From NCBI GenBank assembly GCA_018384465.1, contig JAHAYQ010000125.1, positions 1 through 42,909 of the forward strand: 42,909 nucleotides of DNA, given 5' to 3'. Under the pieces are notes generated by a model. The model searched no databases. It had not been told where the DNA came from and saw nothing but the letters and a program-made list of their open reading frames with translations. The stretch is from Myroides sp. (lineage in GTDB: Bacteria > Bacteroidota > Bacteroidia > Flavobacteriales > Flavobacteriaceae). This document shows, piece after piece, positions 16,693-24,555 of this stretch (the stretch's first letter is position 1; every line of letters begins with the position of its first letter). The position numbers and the translations under genes were made by a program.

Positions 16693-17586
16693 ATGAAAAA
16701 TCATTTAAAAACCTTTTGGGCAATCACCCTGATGATTGGCTTTGCCCTACCTTCTTTTGCACAGGACAACATAAGAACTCCACTTGCTTTGGGCAAGATA
16801 GAACCTTATCAAATGGAAGTTACCTACGATAAAACTTCGCATCTGATTTTCCCAACTGCCATTCGTTACGTCGATTTAGGAAGTGAATACCTCATCGCTG
16901 GAAAAGCAGAAGATGCCGAAAATGTGTTGCGTGTGAAAGCATCGGTTAGGGATTTTGAATCCGAAACCAATTTTTCGGTCATTACCAATGACGGACGTTT
17001 TTACAGTTTCAATGTGTATTACAGTGGGTATCCCAATGTGTTGAGCTATGATCTTTTGACCATGCAAAAGGCAGTGGACAAAACCAACGGAAACGATGTG
17101 CTTTTTGAAGAGTTAGGCAACAATTCGCCATCACTCGCAGGATTGTTATTAGAAACGATCTATAAAAACAACAAGCGCATTGTAAAACATATCGGGGCGA
17201 AAAGTTTCGGTATTCAGTTTATCCTGAAAGGAATCTACATCCACAACGGCAAATATTATTTCCATACGGAAGTAAAAAACCGTACCAACGTGCCTTTTCA
17301 GATTGATTTTATCAATTTCAAAGTAGTAGACAAAAAGATAGCTAAACGTACCGTGGTACAGGAACGTCCGATGATACCACTGAGAACTTATAAACCATTG
17401 GACGGTATTAATGGTAAATCGGCCGAACAAAACGTGTTTCTTTTAGACCAATTTACCATTGCTGATGACAAGGTGCTGCTGATTGAAATTTTCGAGAAAA
17501 ACGGTGGCAGACATCAAACGCTTCAGGTCGAAAATTCAGATTTAATCAAAGCTCGTTTGATTGACGATATGCACCTGAAATTTTAA
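16693..17586 (+). CDS. traN: TraN, VirB9-like exported protein (DUF4138)
   Basis: 297 aa. A signal peptide (MKNHLKTFWAITLMIGFALPSFAQ) is followed by a beta-rich protein containing KTSHLIFPTAIRYVDLGS near residue 46, typical of the DUF4138/TraN family, and a C-terminal domain with IEIFEKNGGRHQTLQ. It occupies the VirB9 place in the outer-membrane core complex with TraM. The start at 16693 is chosen because it begins the signal peptide; the ATG at 16632 is in another frame. Confidence 0.93.
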   Translation: MKNHLKTFWAITLMIGFALPSFAQDNIRTPLALGKIEPYQMEVTYDKTSHLIFPTAIRYVDLGSEYLIAGKAEDAENVLRVKASVRDFESETNFSVITNDGRFYSFNVYYSGYPNVLSYDLLTMQKAVDKTNGNDVLFEELGNNSPSLAGLLLETIYKNNKRIVKHIGAKSFGIQFILKGIYIHNGKYYFHTEVKNRTNVPFQIDFINFKVVDKKIAKRTVVQERPMIPLRTYKPLDGINGKSAEQNVFLLDQFTIADDKVLLIEIFEKNGGRHQTLQVENSDLIKARLIDDMHLKF

Positions 17587-17606
17587 TAACCTTTTAAATT
17601 ATAACG

Positions 17607-18167
17607 ATGAAAAAATATATCTATACCGTGATGCTCGTTTTGCTGGGCATCACGGTTACACAAGCACAAAGAATGTTGCCCAAACAGAAAGGATTGGAAG
17701 TAAATGTTGGCGTATTATCCAACGACAAGATTGGCAATGATTATTTCCTCAATATCGGAATGACCGTGAACGGTAAAAACGGCAATTACCAGCTTTGGGC
17801 GTTGGAATATACACACCAATACCACAACTACAAAGACCTCTATATACCGCAGGAAACTTATACTGCCGAAGGTGGTTATAGTTTCTTCCTATTGGGCGAT
17901 GCCCGTAAGAACATTACGCTGAATGCAGCAATTACAGGCGTAGTTGGTTATGAAAACATCAACCGTGGCGAAGCGATGTTATATGACGGAGCCAAGATTT
18001 TGAGTGAGGACAACTTCATTTACGGGGCAGGCGGACGATTGTCTTTTGAGACCTACTTGTCTGACCGATTTGTACTCGTCTTACAAGGTCGTACAAAAGT
18101 ATTATGGGGTACGGATCTACAACAATTCCGACCATCAGCTGGTCTAGGATTACGGTTTAACTTTTAA
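17607..18167 (+). CDS. traO: TraO, outer-membrane-like conjugation protein
   Basis: 186 aa. A signal peptide (1-20, ending TQAQ) precedes a protein rich in alternating aromatic and polar beta strands (YQLWALEYTHQYHNYKDLYI) and ends GLGLRFNF. The C-terminal Phe and strand pattern suit an outer-membrane beta-barrel. This is the TraO family of Bacteroidota conjugative transposons. It follows traN by 20 bases in the same operon. Confidence 0.9.
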   Translation: MKKYIYTVMLVLLGITVTQAQRMLPKQKGLEVNVGVLSNDKIGNDYFLNIGMTVNGKNGNYQLWALEYTHQYHNYKDLYIPQETYTAEGGYSFFLLGDARKNITLNAAITGVVGYENINRGEAMLYDGAKILSEDNFIYGAGGRLSFETYLSDRFVLVLQGRTKVLWGTDLQQFRPSAGLGLRFNF

Positions 18168-18176
18168 AATGTAAAA

Positions 18177-18629
18177 ATGATGATAGCAATATTTAATAAA
18201 TTCAGGACAGGATTAAGCCCGATATATACAATGCTGGCAATCCTCATAGCTTCGGTTACCTTGGTATCTTGCAATAAAGATGACGAACTGGAAATACAGA
18301 ATGATTTTCCTTTTGAAGTCAAAATAATGCCTGTACCAAAAGAGGTAACAAATGGTCAGACTATCGAGATCAGGATAACCATACAAAAAAGCGGTAATTA
18401 CCGTAATACACAATACTATCTGCGGTATTTTCAGTTTGACGGAAAAGGTATGCTTCGTTATTACGATGAACCTCCGTACCTGCCGAATGATTTATACCCA
18501 TTACCTTCGGAACAATTCCGGTTGTATTACACTTCGGCATCTACCGTATCACAATCTTTTGAGATTTGGATTTCGGATAGTTTTGGGAATGAAAAGCAAT
18601 TAAGCTTTGACTTTAACAGTAGTAATTAG
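18177..18629 (+). CDS. traQ: TraQ-like lipoprotein (DUF3872)
   Basis: 150 aa. A hydrophobic segment with lipobox LVSC (about residue 32) indicates a lipoprotein, then a beta-sandwich-like domain (FPFEVKIMPVPKEVTNGQTI ... IQKSGNYRNTQYYLRYFQFDGKG). It matches the DUF3872 family, called TraQ in CTnDOT. In CTnDOT a primase gene traP separates traO and traQ; here they are nine bases apart and no primase is present. It is the last gene of the operon, followed by a strong terminator. Confidence 0.88.
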   Translation: MMIAIFNKFRTGLSPIYTMLAILIASVTLVSCNKDDELEIQNDFPFEVKIMPVPKEVTNGQTIEIRITIQKSGNYRNTQYYLRYFQFDGKGMLRYYDEPPYLPNDLYPLPSEQFRLYYTSASTVSQSFEIWISDSFGNEKQLSFDFNSSN

Positions 18630-18646
18630 AAATACTTGAATTAAAG

Positions 18647-18685
18647 AAAAACCGACCTGTATGCAATTATGCAGGTCGGTTTTTT
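18647..18685 (+). terminator. Rho-independent terminator of the traE-traQ operon
   Basis: A stem AAAACCGACCTG / CAGGTCGGTTTT with a loop of about 11 bases ends in a run of six T. It also has an A-run on the left, so it could work in both directions. Confidence 0.92.
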
Positions 18686-18749
18686 GCTTTTCAACTTTCA
18701 GTGTATGAATGATTTTGTTTAAATTTACTTGAATTATAATTTTATAGGT

Positions 18750-19043
18750 ATGGATGCAGTTACTTCTCAATTGGTGCTGGGGATTATTCCTCTTATTGTT
18801 GGAATAGGTCTTGTCTATTGGATAAACCGCAGGAAATTTTATAGGCGTAATGCCGTAGGTGCTGAAGGATTTTCAAGTTTTGAATCATCCGTATTTATTC
18901 GTCTTATAGAGCGTATCGGTAAATGGTGTGCTTACGCTTTGATTATTATTGGAATTCTTTTTGTTTGGTCGTATTCGCAAATGAAAAAAGAGAAAGAAAA
19001 AAAACAATCTGAAGTAAAAACCGAACAGCCTGCACAACGTTAA
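18750..19043 (+). CDS. Small membrane protein of the ICE, function unknown
   Basis: 97 aa from ATG 18750; an upstream in-frame ATG (18729) adds seven residues with no other support. Two membrane helices (about 8-24 and 59-78) are separated by a basic loop INRRKFYRRNAVGAEGFSSFE, and the C-terminus is a charged tail rich in Lys, Glu and Gln. I do not recognise a family. It stands alone between the tra operon terminator and the HTH genes. Confidence 0.6.
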   Translation: MDAVTSQLVLGIIPLIVGIGLVYWINRRKFYRRNAVGAEGFSSFESSVFIRLIERIGKWCAYALIIIGILFVWSYSQMKKEKEKKQSEVKTEQPAQR

Positions 19044-19209
19044 TTTTTATTCTTCACAATAATTTTAAAATCGGATAACCTTTTGGATTATTCTATTTTT
19101 AGCAAAAGTAAACTGCCAAATACCGCCTTTCAAAGCCATCGGCTACAACATTTCAGAATGTCTTAAAATACCTTTATAAATTTAACTTCCACCGAAAAAA
19201 TGAGTAAAA

Positions 19210-19521
19210 ATGGAAGTGATTGCAATTCAGAAGTCCGCATTGGATGAAATGAAGAATGAGCTAAGGAAACTTTTGGAATTGACCGAAAATGCCTCAAGGA
19301 AATATACCCCAATTTTCAAAGAAGAGAAATGGTTGGATAACCAGGAAGTGTGTTTGATGATGAACATTACCAAACGGACATTACAGACTTATAAAGACAA
19401 AGGCTTATTGCCTTATTCCAAATTGAATCGTAAGAATTATTATAAACGCTCGGACGTACAAGTTTTGCTCGAAGCTGGTCAACCGTACAATACAAACAAC
19501 AATGGATTTACTGACAAATGA
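19210..19521 (+). CDS. Helix-turn-helix protein (excisionase/MerR-like), first of a pair
   Basis: 103 aa. An N-terminal helix (EMKNELRKLLELTENASRKY) precedes a winged helix-turn-helix (about 45-90): WLDNQEVCLMMNITKRTLQTYKDKGLLPYSKL, then NYYKRSDVQVLLEAG. This is the HTH_17/excisionase-like fold used by small regulators and recombination directionality factors of Bacteroidota ICEs. Its last 20 bases overlap the next gene, which encodes a paralogue. Role, inferred: regulation of excision or transfer. Confidence 0.85.
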   Translation: MEVIAIQKSALDEMKNELRKLLELTENASRKYTPIFKEEKWLDNQEVCLMMNITKRTLQTYKDKGLLPYSKLNRKNYYKRSDVQVLLEAGQPYNTNNNGFTDK

Positions 19522-19801
19522 AGCGGAAGAAATCATCTCTCATCAGGAGTTGATCATGCAGTTAAAAAATCGTATCGAAGAAATATTGAACAACTACCGT
19601 CCTGTAATGAAAGGAGAAATATACCTATCTGGCGAAGATGTATGCGAACTGCTCCATATCAGCAAACGAACTTTACAGCAATACAGAGATGATAAAATCC
19701 TACCGTATATACAAATAGGGGGAAAGATCATCTACAAGGAAAGTGATATTCTGACAGTCTTGGAGCAGAACTACATATCCAATAATACCGACCATATATA
19801 A
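19502..19801 (+). CDS. Helix-turn-helix protein (excisionase/MerR-like), second of a pair
   Basis: 99 aa. The same layout as the preceding protein: an N-terminal helix, then YLSGEDVCELLHISKRTLQQYRDDKILPYIQIGGKIIYKESDIL, a winged helix-turn-helix. The shared core (ISKRTLQ.Y.D..ILPY) marks a tandem duplication that has diverged widely. The start overlaps the previous gene by 20 bases, so they are probably translated together and could act as a heteromeric regulator. Confidence 0.85.
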   Translation: MDLLTNEAEEIISHQELIMQLKNRIEEILNNYRPVMKGEIYLSGEDVCELLHISKRTLQQYRDDKILPYIQIGGKIIYKESDILTVLEQNYISNNTDHI

Positions 19802-19845
19802 CCAAATTTTATTCAGATTGTGTTTTCGTATCGGAACCTCTTTAG

Positions 19846-19853
19846 TATATTTG
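19846..19853 (+). promoter_or_regulatory. Bacteroidota -7 element before structured leader
   Basis: TATATTTG matches the TAnnTTTG consensus. Upstream TTG lies 25 bases away, longer than usual, so the -33 box is uncertain. A transcript from here would carry about 215 bases of structured leader before the receiver-domain gene. Confidence 0.5.
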
Positions 19854-19873
19854 TAGGAACATATAGAAAAATC

Positions 19874-20007
19874 TTAAAGTGTTTTTACTTTAAGTCCCAC
19901 ATTGAAAACTGGTAATTTTTAAGACAACGGGACAATAAGGAAGAACGCTCATGCCATAGGCGTGGGCGCTCGCTTATTCGTTGTCGGGTATACCAGTGCC
20001 TCAATGT
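19874..20007 (+). ncRNA. Long nested hairpin, candidate regulatory RNA or leader
   Basis: First a local hairpin TTAAAGT-GTTTTT-ACTTTAA (19874-19893). Then five nested helices, all readable by eye: ACATTGA 19899-19905 with TCAATGT 20001-20007; ACTGGTA 19908-19914 with TACCAGT 19991-19997; GACAACG 19923-19929 with CGTTGTC 19979-19985; AATAAG 19934-19939 with CTTATT 19973-19978; GCTCATGCC 19947-19955 with GGCGTGGGC 19959-19967, closed by loop ATA. No ORF spans it on this reading. It lies downstream of a -7 box and upstream of a receiver-domain gene. Could be a cis-acting leader, a separate small RNA, or a DNA recombination site. Confidence 0.6.
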
Positions 20008-20076
20008 CGGTGTAAGTGTAGTTGCCTGCGCTTTATTTTTTTTGTGCAGGGCTACATCAACTTAAAAAGGTATGAT

Positions 20077-20469
20077 ATGGAAACTGGCACAGCAAAAGAA
20101 AAAATCACCCTCGCCTTTATCAACGATAAAAGCCCAATTATTGATGTTATTAGTAGAGACCTCTCAACTTCCGGATATGAAATATTATTCAAATTGGAGT
20201 CTATTGAAGACGGACTCTCTCAATTAGCAGCATTAAAAGAACTTCCTCAGGTTTGTATTATCGACCTTGATTTCTTCGATAAGAATGTATTGAAACAACT
20301 TCAAGAATTCAAAACAAAATACCCTAGCATTAAACTTATTGCCCATAGTGATATTGACAATGAGAAAATTGGTAAGACGCTCTTAGCTATTGGTTTTTCA
20401 AGTTATTTATTAATTGGTACTGATACTGACGATTTTAAAAAAGCCATTGAAAGAGTTTCCAATGGCTGA
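20077..20469 (+). CDS. Receiver-domain protein without output domain
   Basis: 130 aa from ATG 20077 (METGTAKEKITLAFIND); the open frame extends upstream through the structured leader without a better start. The protein is a single CheY-like receiver: ITLAFINDKSPI at the first strand and QVCIIDLDFFDK with Asp63 or Asp65 as possible phospho-acceptor; the usual Thr/Ser and Lys are weakly kept (IAHSD, LIGTD). It may act as a phosphorelay or protein-binding switch. No histidine kinase is present in the window. Confidence 0.65.
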   Translation: METGTAKEKITLAFINDKSPIIDVISRDLSTSGYEILFKLESIEDGLSQLAALKELPQVCIIDLDFFDKNVLKQLQEFKTKYPSIKLIAHSDIDNEKIGKTLLAIGFSSYLLIGTDTDDFKKAIERVSNG

Positions 20470-20792
20470 TAGATATTTTGGTGTGCGATGTAACGAAAAT
20501 CGTTTAAAAATATTTTTCAATAAGTAACGCCTCCAGCATTAAAAGACAAATAATTTTAATAAAAAATGTGGGGTGGGTTTATTATTACACAATAATTTTG
20601 GCCATAGGAAACAGGCAGGGTTGGGCGCTGGATAAAATAGATTTATTACATTATTTGGGTCGACACAGAGGTCGACCCTTACCGTATGATTTCTTAACGG
20701 ATTTGCATCAAAAGAGGGGTTTTCTATGTTGGGTCAAAGTCAAAAAATATTGTATTCCGATACATCTCCTTATTCATTTACGGATAATAGGT
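20470..20792. other. Intergenic region between receiver gene and arsO
   Basis: No supported gene. It holds a perfect hairpin GGGTCGAC-ACAGAG-GTCGACCC at 20657-20678 with no adjacent T-run on either strand. The 92-codon open frame starting at 20568 has membrane-like but irregular composition and is not called. Confidence 0.5.
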
Positions 20793-21860
20793 TTACCTTG
20801 TAGTAGCCAAGTATTCCTTAATTTCGTTTACTGTATTCTTAGCTGATCTTCCAACTCCAATAAGTGTGGCAGATGCAAAGCCTGTCCAATTTCCATATCC
20901 TACTAGCCAAAGTCCAGAAACTCTATTCGCTCTAGTTACTGTTGTTTCAACTCGGCCGTTCGGATCGGTAATACCTAAGTTATCGAGATGTTGAGTGGCA
21001 TACCTAAAACCAGTACACCAAACTATGGCATCAAACTTTTCCTCTTCTCCAGTTTCCCATTCAACACCGGTAGCTGTTATGGAATTTATACGACCTTTGC
21101 TATATAAAACATTTCTTCTTCTTGCTTCGACAACTGATGGTACCATTACAATATTTGACAAATTATAGGTGTTTGTATCCAATGTTTTCCCTTCTTTTTG
21201 GGCATTATACATTGCAGTTGCAGTATCAAATAGCACACGACCGTCTACTTCATCAGGAAGAAAACTAGGATTTTCAAGTGTAGACCATTCGGTTTGTCCT
21301 ACTTTGGATATTTCAGCAAGTAATTGTGCTCCTGAATTACCACCTCCTACAATTAGTACTTTTTTATCCTTAAAAATCTCAGGATTTCTGTAATGAGCAG
21401 AATGTACCTGTAGACCTTTAAATAATTCCTTTCCTTTTACATCTGGAATAAATGGCGCAGACCAAGTACCAGTTGCTGAAACCACTGCTTTCGCAAAGTG
21501 CTCACCATCTGATGTTTGCAATTTAAATCCTTCTTGGGTTCTTTCTACCGATTGAACCTTAACCGATCTAGTTGTTGGTATATTATATTTCTTCTCATAC
21601 CTTTCTAGATAATCAATTGTTTCTTTTCTGAATGGGAATTTACCCTGAGATTCTGGCATGAGCCATCCAGGTAATGAACTAAATTGTGCTGGGGAGAATA
21701 GGGTCAATGATTCCCATCCATGATTCCATGCTCCACCAGACTGCTCTTGCTCATCGAGTAGTATATAATTTAAACCAGTGCGTCTTAAAAAATATCCACA
21801 AGCAAGGGCACTTTGCCCACCACCAATAACTATTACATCATAAATTTTCATTTCACTCAT
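20793..21860 (-). CDS. arsO: ArsO-type flavin-dependent monooxygenase
   Basis: 355 aa. The N-terminal FAD-binding motif VIVIGGGQSALACGYFL and a second NAD(P)-binding motif VLIVGGGNSGAQLL (about 170) are present, with ATGTWSAPFIPDVKG between them, the pattern of flavin-containing monooxygenases of the CzcO/ArsO group. Members in ars operons are thought to act on organoarsenicals, but the reaction is not settled. It is downstream of acr3, separated by a terminator (21965-22001), so it is probably transcribed separately. Full length. Confidence 0.8.
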   Translation of the reverse strand: MSEMKIYDVIVIGGGQSALACGYFLRRTGLNYILLDEQEQSGGAWNHGWESLTLFSPAQFSSLPGWLMPESQGKFPFRKETIDYLERYEKKYNIPTTRSVKVQSVERTQEGFKLQTSDGEHFAKAVVSATGTWSAPFIPDVKGKELFKGLQVHSAHYRNPEIFKDKKVLIVGGGNSGAQLLAEISKVGQTEWSTLENPSFLPDEVDGRVLFDTATAMYNAQKEGKTLDTNTYNLSNIVMVPSVVEARRRNVLYSKGRINSITATGVEWETGEEEKFDAIVWCTGFRYATQHLDNLGITDPNGRVETTVTRANRVSGLWLVGYGNWTGFASATLIGVGRSAKNTVNEIKEYLATTR

Positions 21861-21964
21861 TTAAACGATTACTATTCCATACAGTACAAAAAATCTAAAG
21901 CTTTTAATGTCATTAAGTATGTATATATTGATATGTCAATACCAGAAAAACAACTTATATAATT

Positions 21965-22001
21965 AAAAAAAACAGGGATTTACCTTTTTGGAAGTCCCTG
22001 C
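21965..22001 (-). terminator. Rho-independent terminator after acr3
   Basis: On the minus strand CAGGGACTT / AAATCCCTG forms a 9-bp stem (one G-T pair) followed by a run of eight T (plus-strand A-run 21965-21972). It ends the arsR-acr3 transcript before arsO. Confidence 0.85.
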
Positions 22002-22019
22002 CTTACTGAGCAATAAAGT

Positions 22020-23054
22020 TTAACTGTAATATTTCTTTTTAAGCCAAAGGCTGACACGTACTAACAGGATTAAGACTGGTACTTCAATCAATGGACCAAT
22101 AACCCCCACAAATGCTTGTGGAGAATGTATTCCGAATACGGCTATCGCTACCGCAATGGCTAATTCGAAGTTGTTGCCCGTAGCGGTAAAGGATATTGCG
22201 GCATTCTTATCATAGGCTACATTCATGGATTTATTCATGAAAAAACTGATAAAGAACATCAATACAAAATAAATCACTAACGGAATAGCAACTTTCAGAA
22301 CCTGCATAGGTAGTTGTACAATTTGCTCCCCTTTTAGGCTAAACATTAAAACAATGGTGAATAGCAAAGCATACAGGGTAAATGGTGATATAAAGGGTAT
22401 AAATTTACGGGTATACCAATTTTCACCTTTTATTTTAGAAAGGTATTTATGACTTAAAAATCCGGCTAAAAAAGGAATTCCTAAATAGATGAGTACGCTT
22501 TTAATGACTTCGCTCATCTCTATTGAAACGGAATATTCAGCAAAACCAAAATAAGTTGGCAATATATTGATAAACAACCAAACAAAAAAGCTGTAAAATA
22601 CGATTTGAAAAATACTGTTTAATGCAATTAGAAGCGCGGCATACTCTCTATTTCCTTTTGCAAGGTCATTCCATACAATGACCATGGCAATACATCGTGC
22701 GAGACCAATAAGAATTAATCCGACCATATAGTCTGGTTCATTTCTTAAGAATATCACTGCTAGTATAAACATCAAGATAGGACCAACAAGCCAGTTTAAG
22801 ATAAGTGATAAGCTAAGCACTTTTTTATCCTTAAACGCAAGCGGCAAAAGATTATAATTTACTTTAGCCAAAGGAGGATACATCATGATGATTAGACCAA
22901 TAGCCAATGGGATATTGGTAGTTCCAACCGATAGTGAATCCATCACGTTAGAAATGCTTGGAAATAAATTCCCTATTAACACCCCTAATCCCATCGCCAA
23001 AAAGATCCATAAGGTTAAGTATCGGTCTAAAAACTTCATTCTTACTTCCATCAC
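22020..23054 (-). CDS. acr3: Acr3-type arsenite efflux permease
   Basis: 344 aa, about ten membrane helices. The family hallmark Cys is in GLARCIAMVIVWNDLA (fourth helix) and a second conserved stretch AISFTATGNNFELAIAVAI (ninth helix) carries the Glu of the transport site. It exports As(OH)3 or arsenite using the proton gradient, completing detoxification after arsenate reduction by the adjacent ArsC-like enzyme. An internal ATG 15 bases downstream (MKFLDRY) is an equally good start. It begins 6 bases after the ArsC-like gene. Confidence 0.95.
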   Translation of the reverse strand: MMEVRMKFLDRYLTLWIFLAMGLGVLIGNLFPSISNVMDSLSVGTTNIPLAIGLIIMMYPPLAKVNYNLLPLAFKDKKVLSLSLILNWLVGPILMFILAVIFLRNEPDYMVGLILIGLARCIAMVIVWNDLAKGNREYAALLIALNSIFQIVFYSFFVWLFINILPTYFGFAEYSVSIEMSEVIKSVLIYLGIPFLAGFLSHKYLSKIKGENWYTRKFIPFISPFTLYALLFTIVLMFSLKGEQIVQLPMQVLKVAIPLVIYFVLMFFISFFMNKSMNVAYDKNAAISFTATGNNFELAIAVAIAVFGIHSPQAFVGVIGPLIEVPVLILLVRVSLWLKKKYYS

Positions 23055-23060
23055 TATTCT

Positions 23061-23669
23061 TTATTTAATTTGTGAAAAGACATAAAACATTTCTGAGGCT
23101 ATTTCTAAACTTCTACGATTATAGACCTGATCTTGTTGGTCTGTATTGTCTGAGATTTTAGGATCCTCAAAGGTAATAGGTATGCGTTTCTCAGCACCTG
23201 CAATAAATGGACAACCACCGTCTGCTTGTGAACAGGTCATGACGGCAGCAAAGTTGGATTGAGGATTGAATGCTGCATCGTATTTTTTAGAGAAACCTAT
23301 TATCGGCAACGCATTTTTATCATATTTGAGTGCATATACCGGATTAGCACCTTCGGAAATGGTAATTACCTCGATTCCTGCTTTTTCAAATGTTTCTGCA
23401 ACTTTAGGAAACATAGCTGTTTCTTCGGTACCACCTGAATAACATATAACTCTAGGTATCTGGTAGTGTGTCGCCGCTATTTGTGCCCATACTTGAGACA
23501 AGTGACTTCTACGTGAATTGTGCGTACAGATAAAATTGATGTTGATATCTAATCCATCTGTAAATTTACCTTGGATATAGTCAATCAAGGGCTGCAAAGT
23601 AGCTTTGCGCCCTTGATTGATTTCTAATTTTAGTATATCCGTAACTGTATTTACTAATTTTGTGTTCAT
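23061..23669 (-). CDS. arsC: Arsenate reductase-like low-molecular-weight phosphatase family
   Basis: 202 aa from ATG 23669 (MNTKLVNTVTD); a longer frame to 23708 overlaps the upstream gene. The phosphatase loop CTHNSRR (CX5R, Cys48 to Arg54) is present, with further Cys in MTCSQADGGCPF and an Asp-Pro (FEDPK) near the end, the features of Bacteroidota ArsC-like enzymes. It is longer than the thioredoxin-coupled ArsC (about 130 aa) because of an N-terminal helical extension (residues 1-40). Predicted to reduce arsenate to arsenite for Acr3. Confidence 0.88.
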   Translation of the reverse strand: MNTKLVNTVTDILKLEINQGRKATLQPLIDYIQGKFTDGLDININFICTHNSRRSHLSQVWAQIAATHYQIPRVICYSGGTEETAMFPKVAETFEKAGIEVITISEGANPVYALKYDKNALPIIGFSKKYDAAFNPQSNFAAVMTCSQADGGCPFIAGAEKRIPITFEDPKISDNTDQQDQVYNRRSLEIASEMFYVFSQIK

Positions 23670-23682
23670 AATCGTATTTTGA

Positions 23683-24138
23683 TTAACAACAGCCTGATCC
23701 TGGTGCACAGCTATTGGATTTTGATTCGCTCACTTGCGCTAGACTAGGAATACCACAAGCATCTTGTGCTAAACAAGCTGTAGTTTTGTTCGTTAAAACA
23801 AAATTCTTGCCATTGAAATCTAATCCGAATTTTCCAATGGTTCCGCTTTGATACTCTACTTCAATCTCGTGATCACCGATATTCAGTTTTGTTTCGGATA
23901 GCTCGATGATATGTAATAGCTTGCCGGGTTTTAGTCTGTGCTCATAATCATCTGCATTCCACAACTGGAAGTTTACAGTATTCTCTGCACGAGTTACTCC
24001 ACCACAATCAATGAAATTTTTAATAATTTGACCTACTTCGGTAACGTGAAAGTGTTCCGGTACAAATGTTCCGTCTTCTAATTGAAATTCAACATTTTCT
24101 AATGTTGGAAGGATTTGTTTGATTTCTGATAGTTTCAT
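23683..24138 (-). CDS. DUF6428-like ars operon protein with Cys tail
   Basis: 151 aa. The body (MKLSEIKQILPTLENVEFQL ... FHVTEVGQIIKNFIDCGGV) matches the family known as DUF6428 from Bacteroidota ars operons. The C-terminus adds Cys in TTACLAQDACGIP and ends SNSCAPGSGCC, a flexible tail that could bind arsenite or another soft metal. It lies between arsR and arsC in the same direction and has its own ArsR-like operator upstream (24169-24184). A role as arsenic chaperone is inference. Confidence 0.75.
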   Translation of the reverse strand: MKLSEIKQILPTLENVEFQLEDGTFVPEHFHVTEVGQIIKNFIDCGGVTRAENTVNFQLWNADDYEHRLKPGKLLHIIELSETKLNIGDHEIEVEYQSGTIGKFGLDFNGKNFVLTNKTTACLAQDACGIPSLAQVSESKSNSCAPGSGCC

Positions 24139-24168
24139 ACTATTTTTATTTAAATTAATTTTTAATGA

Positions 24169-24184
24169 ATCGTTATATTACGAT
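24169..24184. promoter_or_regulatory. Possible second ArsR operator
   Basis: ATCGT-TATATT-ACGAT is an interrupted palindrome upstream of the DUF6428-like gene. Its minus-strand half ATCGTAATAT also occurs beside the operator in front of arsR, so both may be bound by the same repressor. Confidence 0.4.
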
Positions 24185-24204
24185 GTTACTTTGCAAAAAA
24201 ATGC

Positions 24205-24534
24205 CTAACAACATTCTTTTAAATCAATGTTCTGGGCAAAAAAGTCTTTGAATTCTTCGGAAAAATCCTTCCATACTGTATCGTTGATACAATAACAAAC
24301 AGATTTTCCTTCAATAGTGCCTTGAATGAGTCCACTAGTCTTGAGTTCTTTTAAATGTTGAGAAATAGTAGCTTGTGCTAATCCTAACTCCTCAACTAAA
24401 TCATTACAAATACATGCCTTTTGGTTTATGATATATTGTAAAATAGCTAATCTTGCCGGATGAGCTAGGACTTTAAACATAGTTGCTAGCGTATTCTTCT
24501 TGTCACTAAATAATTCTGATTTCGTGATACCCAT
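24205..24534 (-). CDS. arsR: ArsR-family arsenite-responsive repressor
   Basis: 109 aa. Winged helix-turn-helix: AHPARLAILQYIINQKACICNDLVEELGL with recognition helix AQATISQHLKELKTSGLI. The ELCVCDL-type arsenite site appears as ACICNDL (Cys41, Cys43), and the C-terminus ends ECC (Cys108, Cys109), a likely third ligand. It represses the ars genes until arsenite binds. It is the first gene of the operon and a perfect palindrome (24556-24571) lies upstream. Confidence 0.93.
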   Translation of the reverse strand: MGITKSELFSDKKNTLATMFKVLAHPARLAILQYIINQKACICNDLVEELGLAQATISQHLKELKTSGLIQGTIEGKSVCYCINDTVWKDFSEEFKDFFAQNIDLKECC

Positions 24535-24555
24535 TTATAAATCTTTAATTAAACT

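Noticed and set aside
16632..16832. 66-codon frame starting in the traM-traN hairpin
   Set aside because: It runs into traN in another frame and its start belongs to the duplicated leader; traN itself has a clear signal peptide.
20657..20678. GGGTCGAC hairpin as a terminator
   Set aside because: Perfect stem but no T-run on either side; left only as a hairpin in the intergenic entry.
20568..20846. 92-codon plus-strand open frame after the receiver gene
   Set aside because: Irregular composition, passes through a perfect hairpin, overlaps the end of arsO on the other strand and has no recognisable family.
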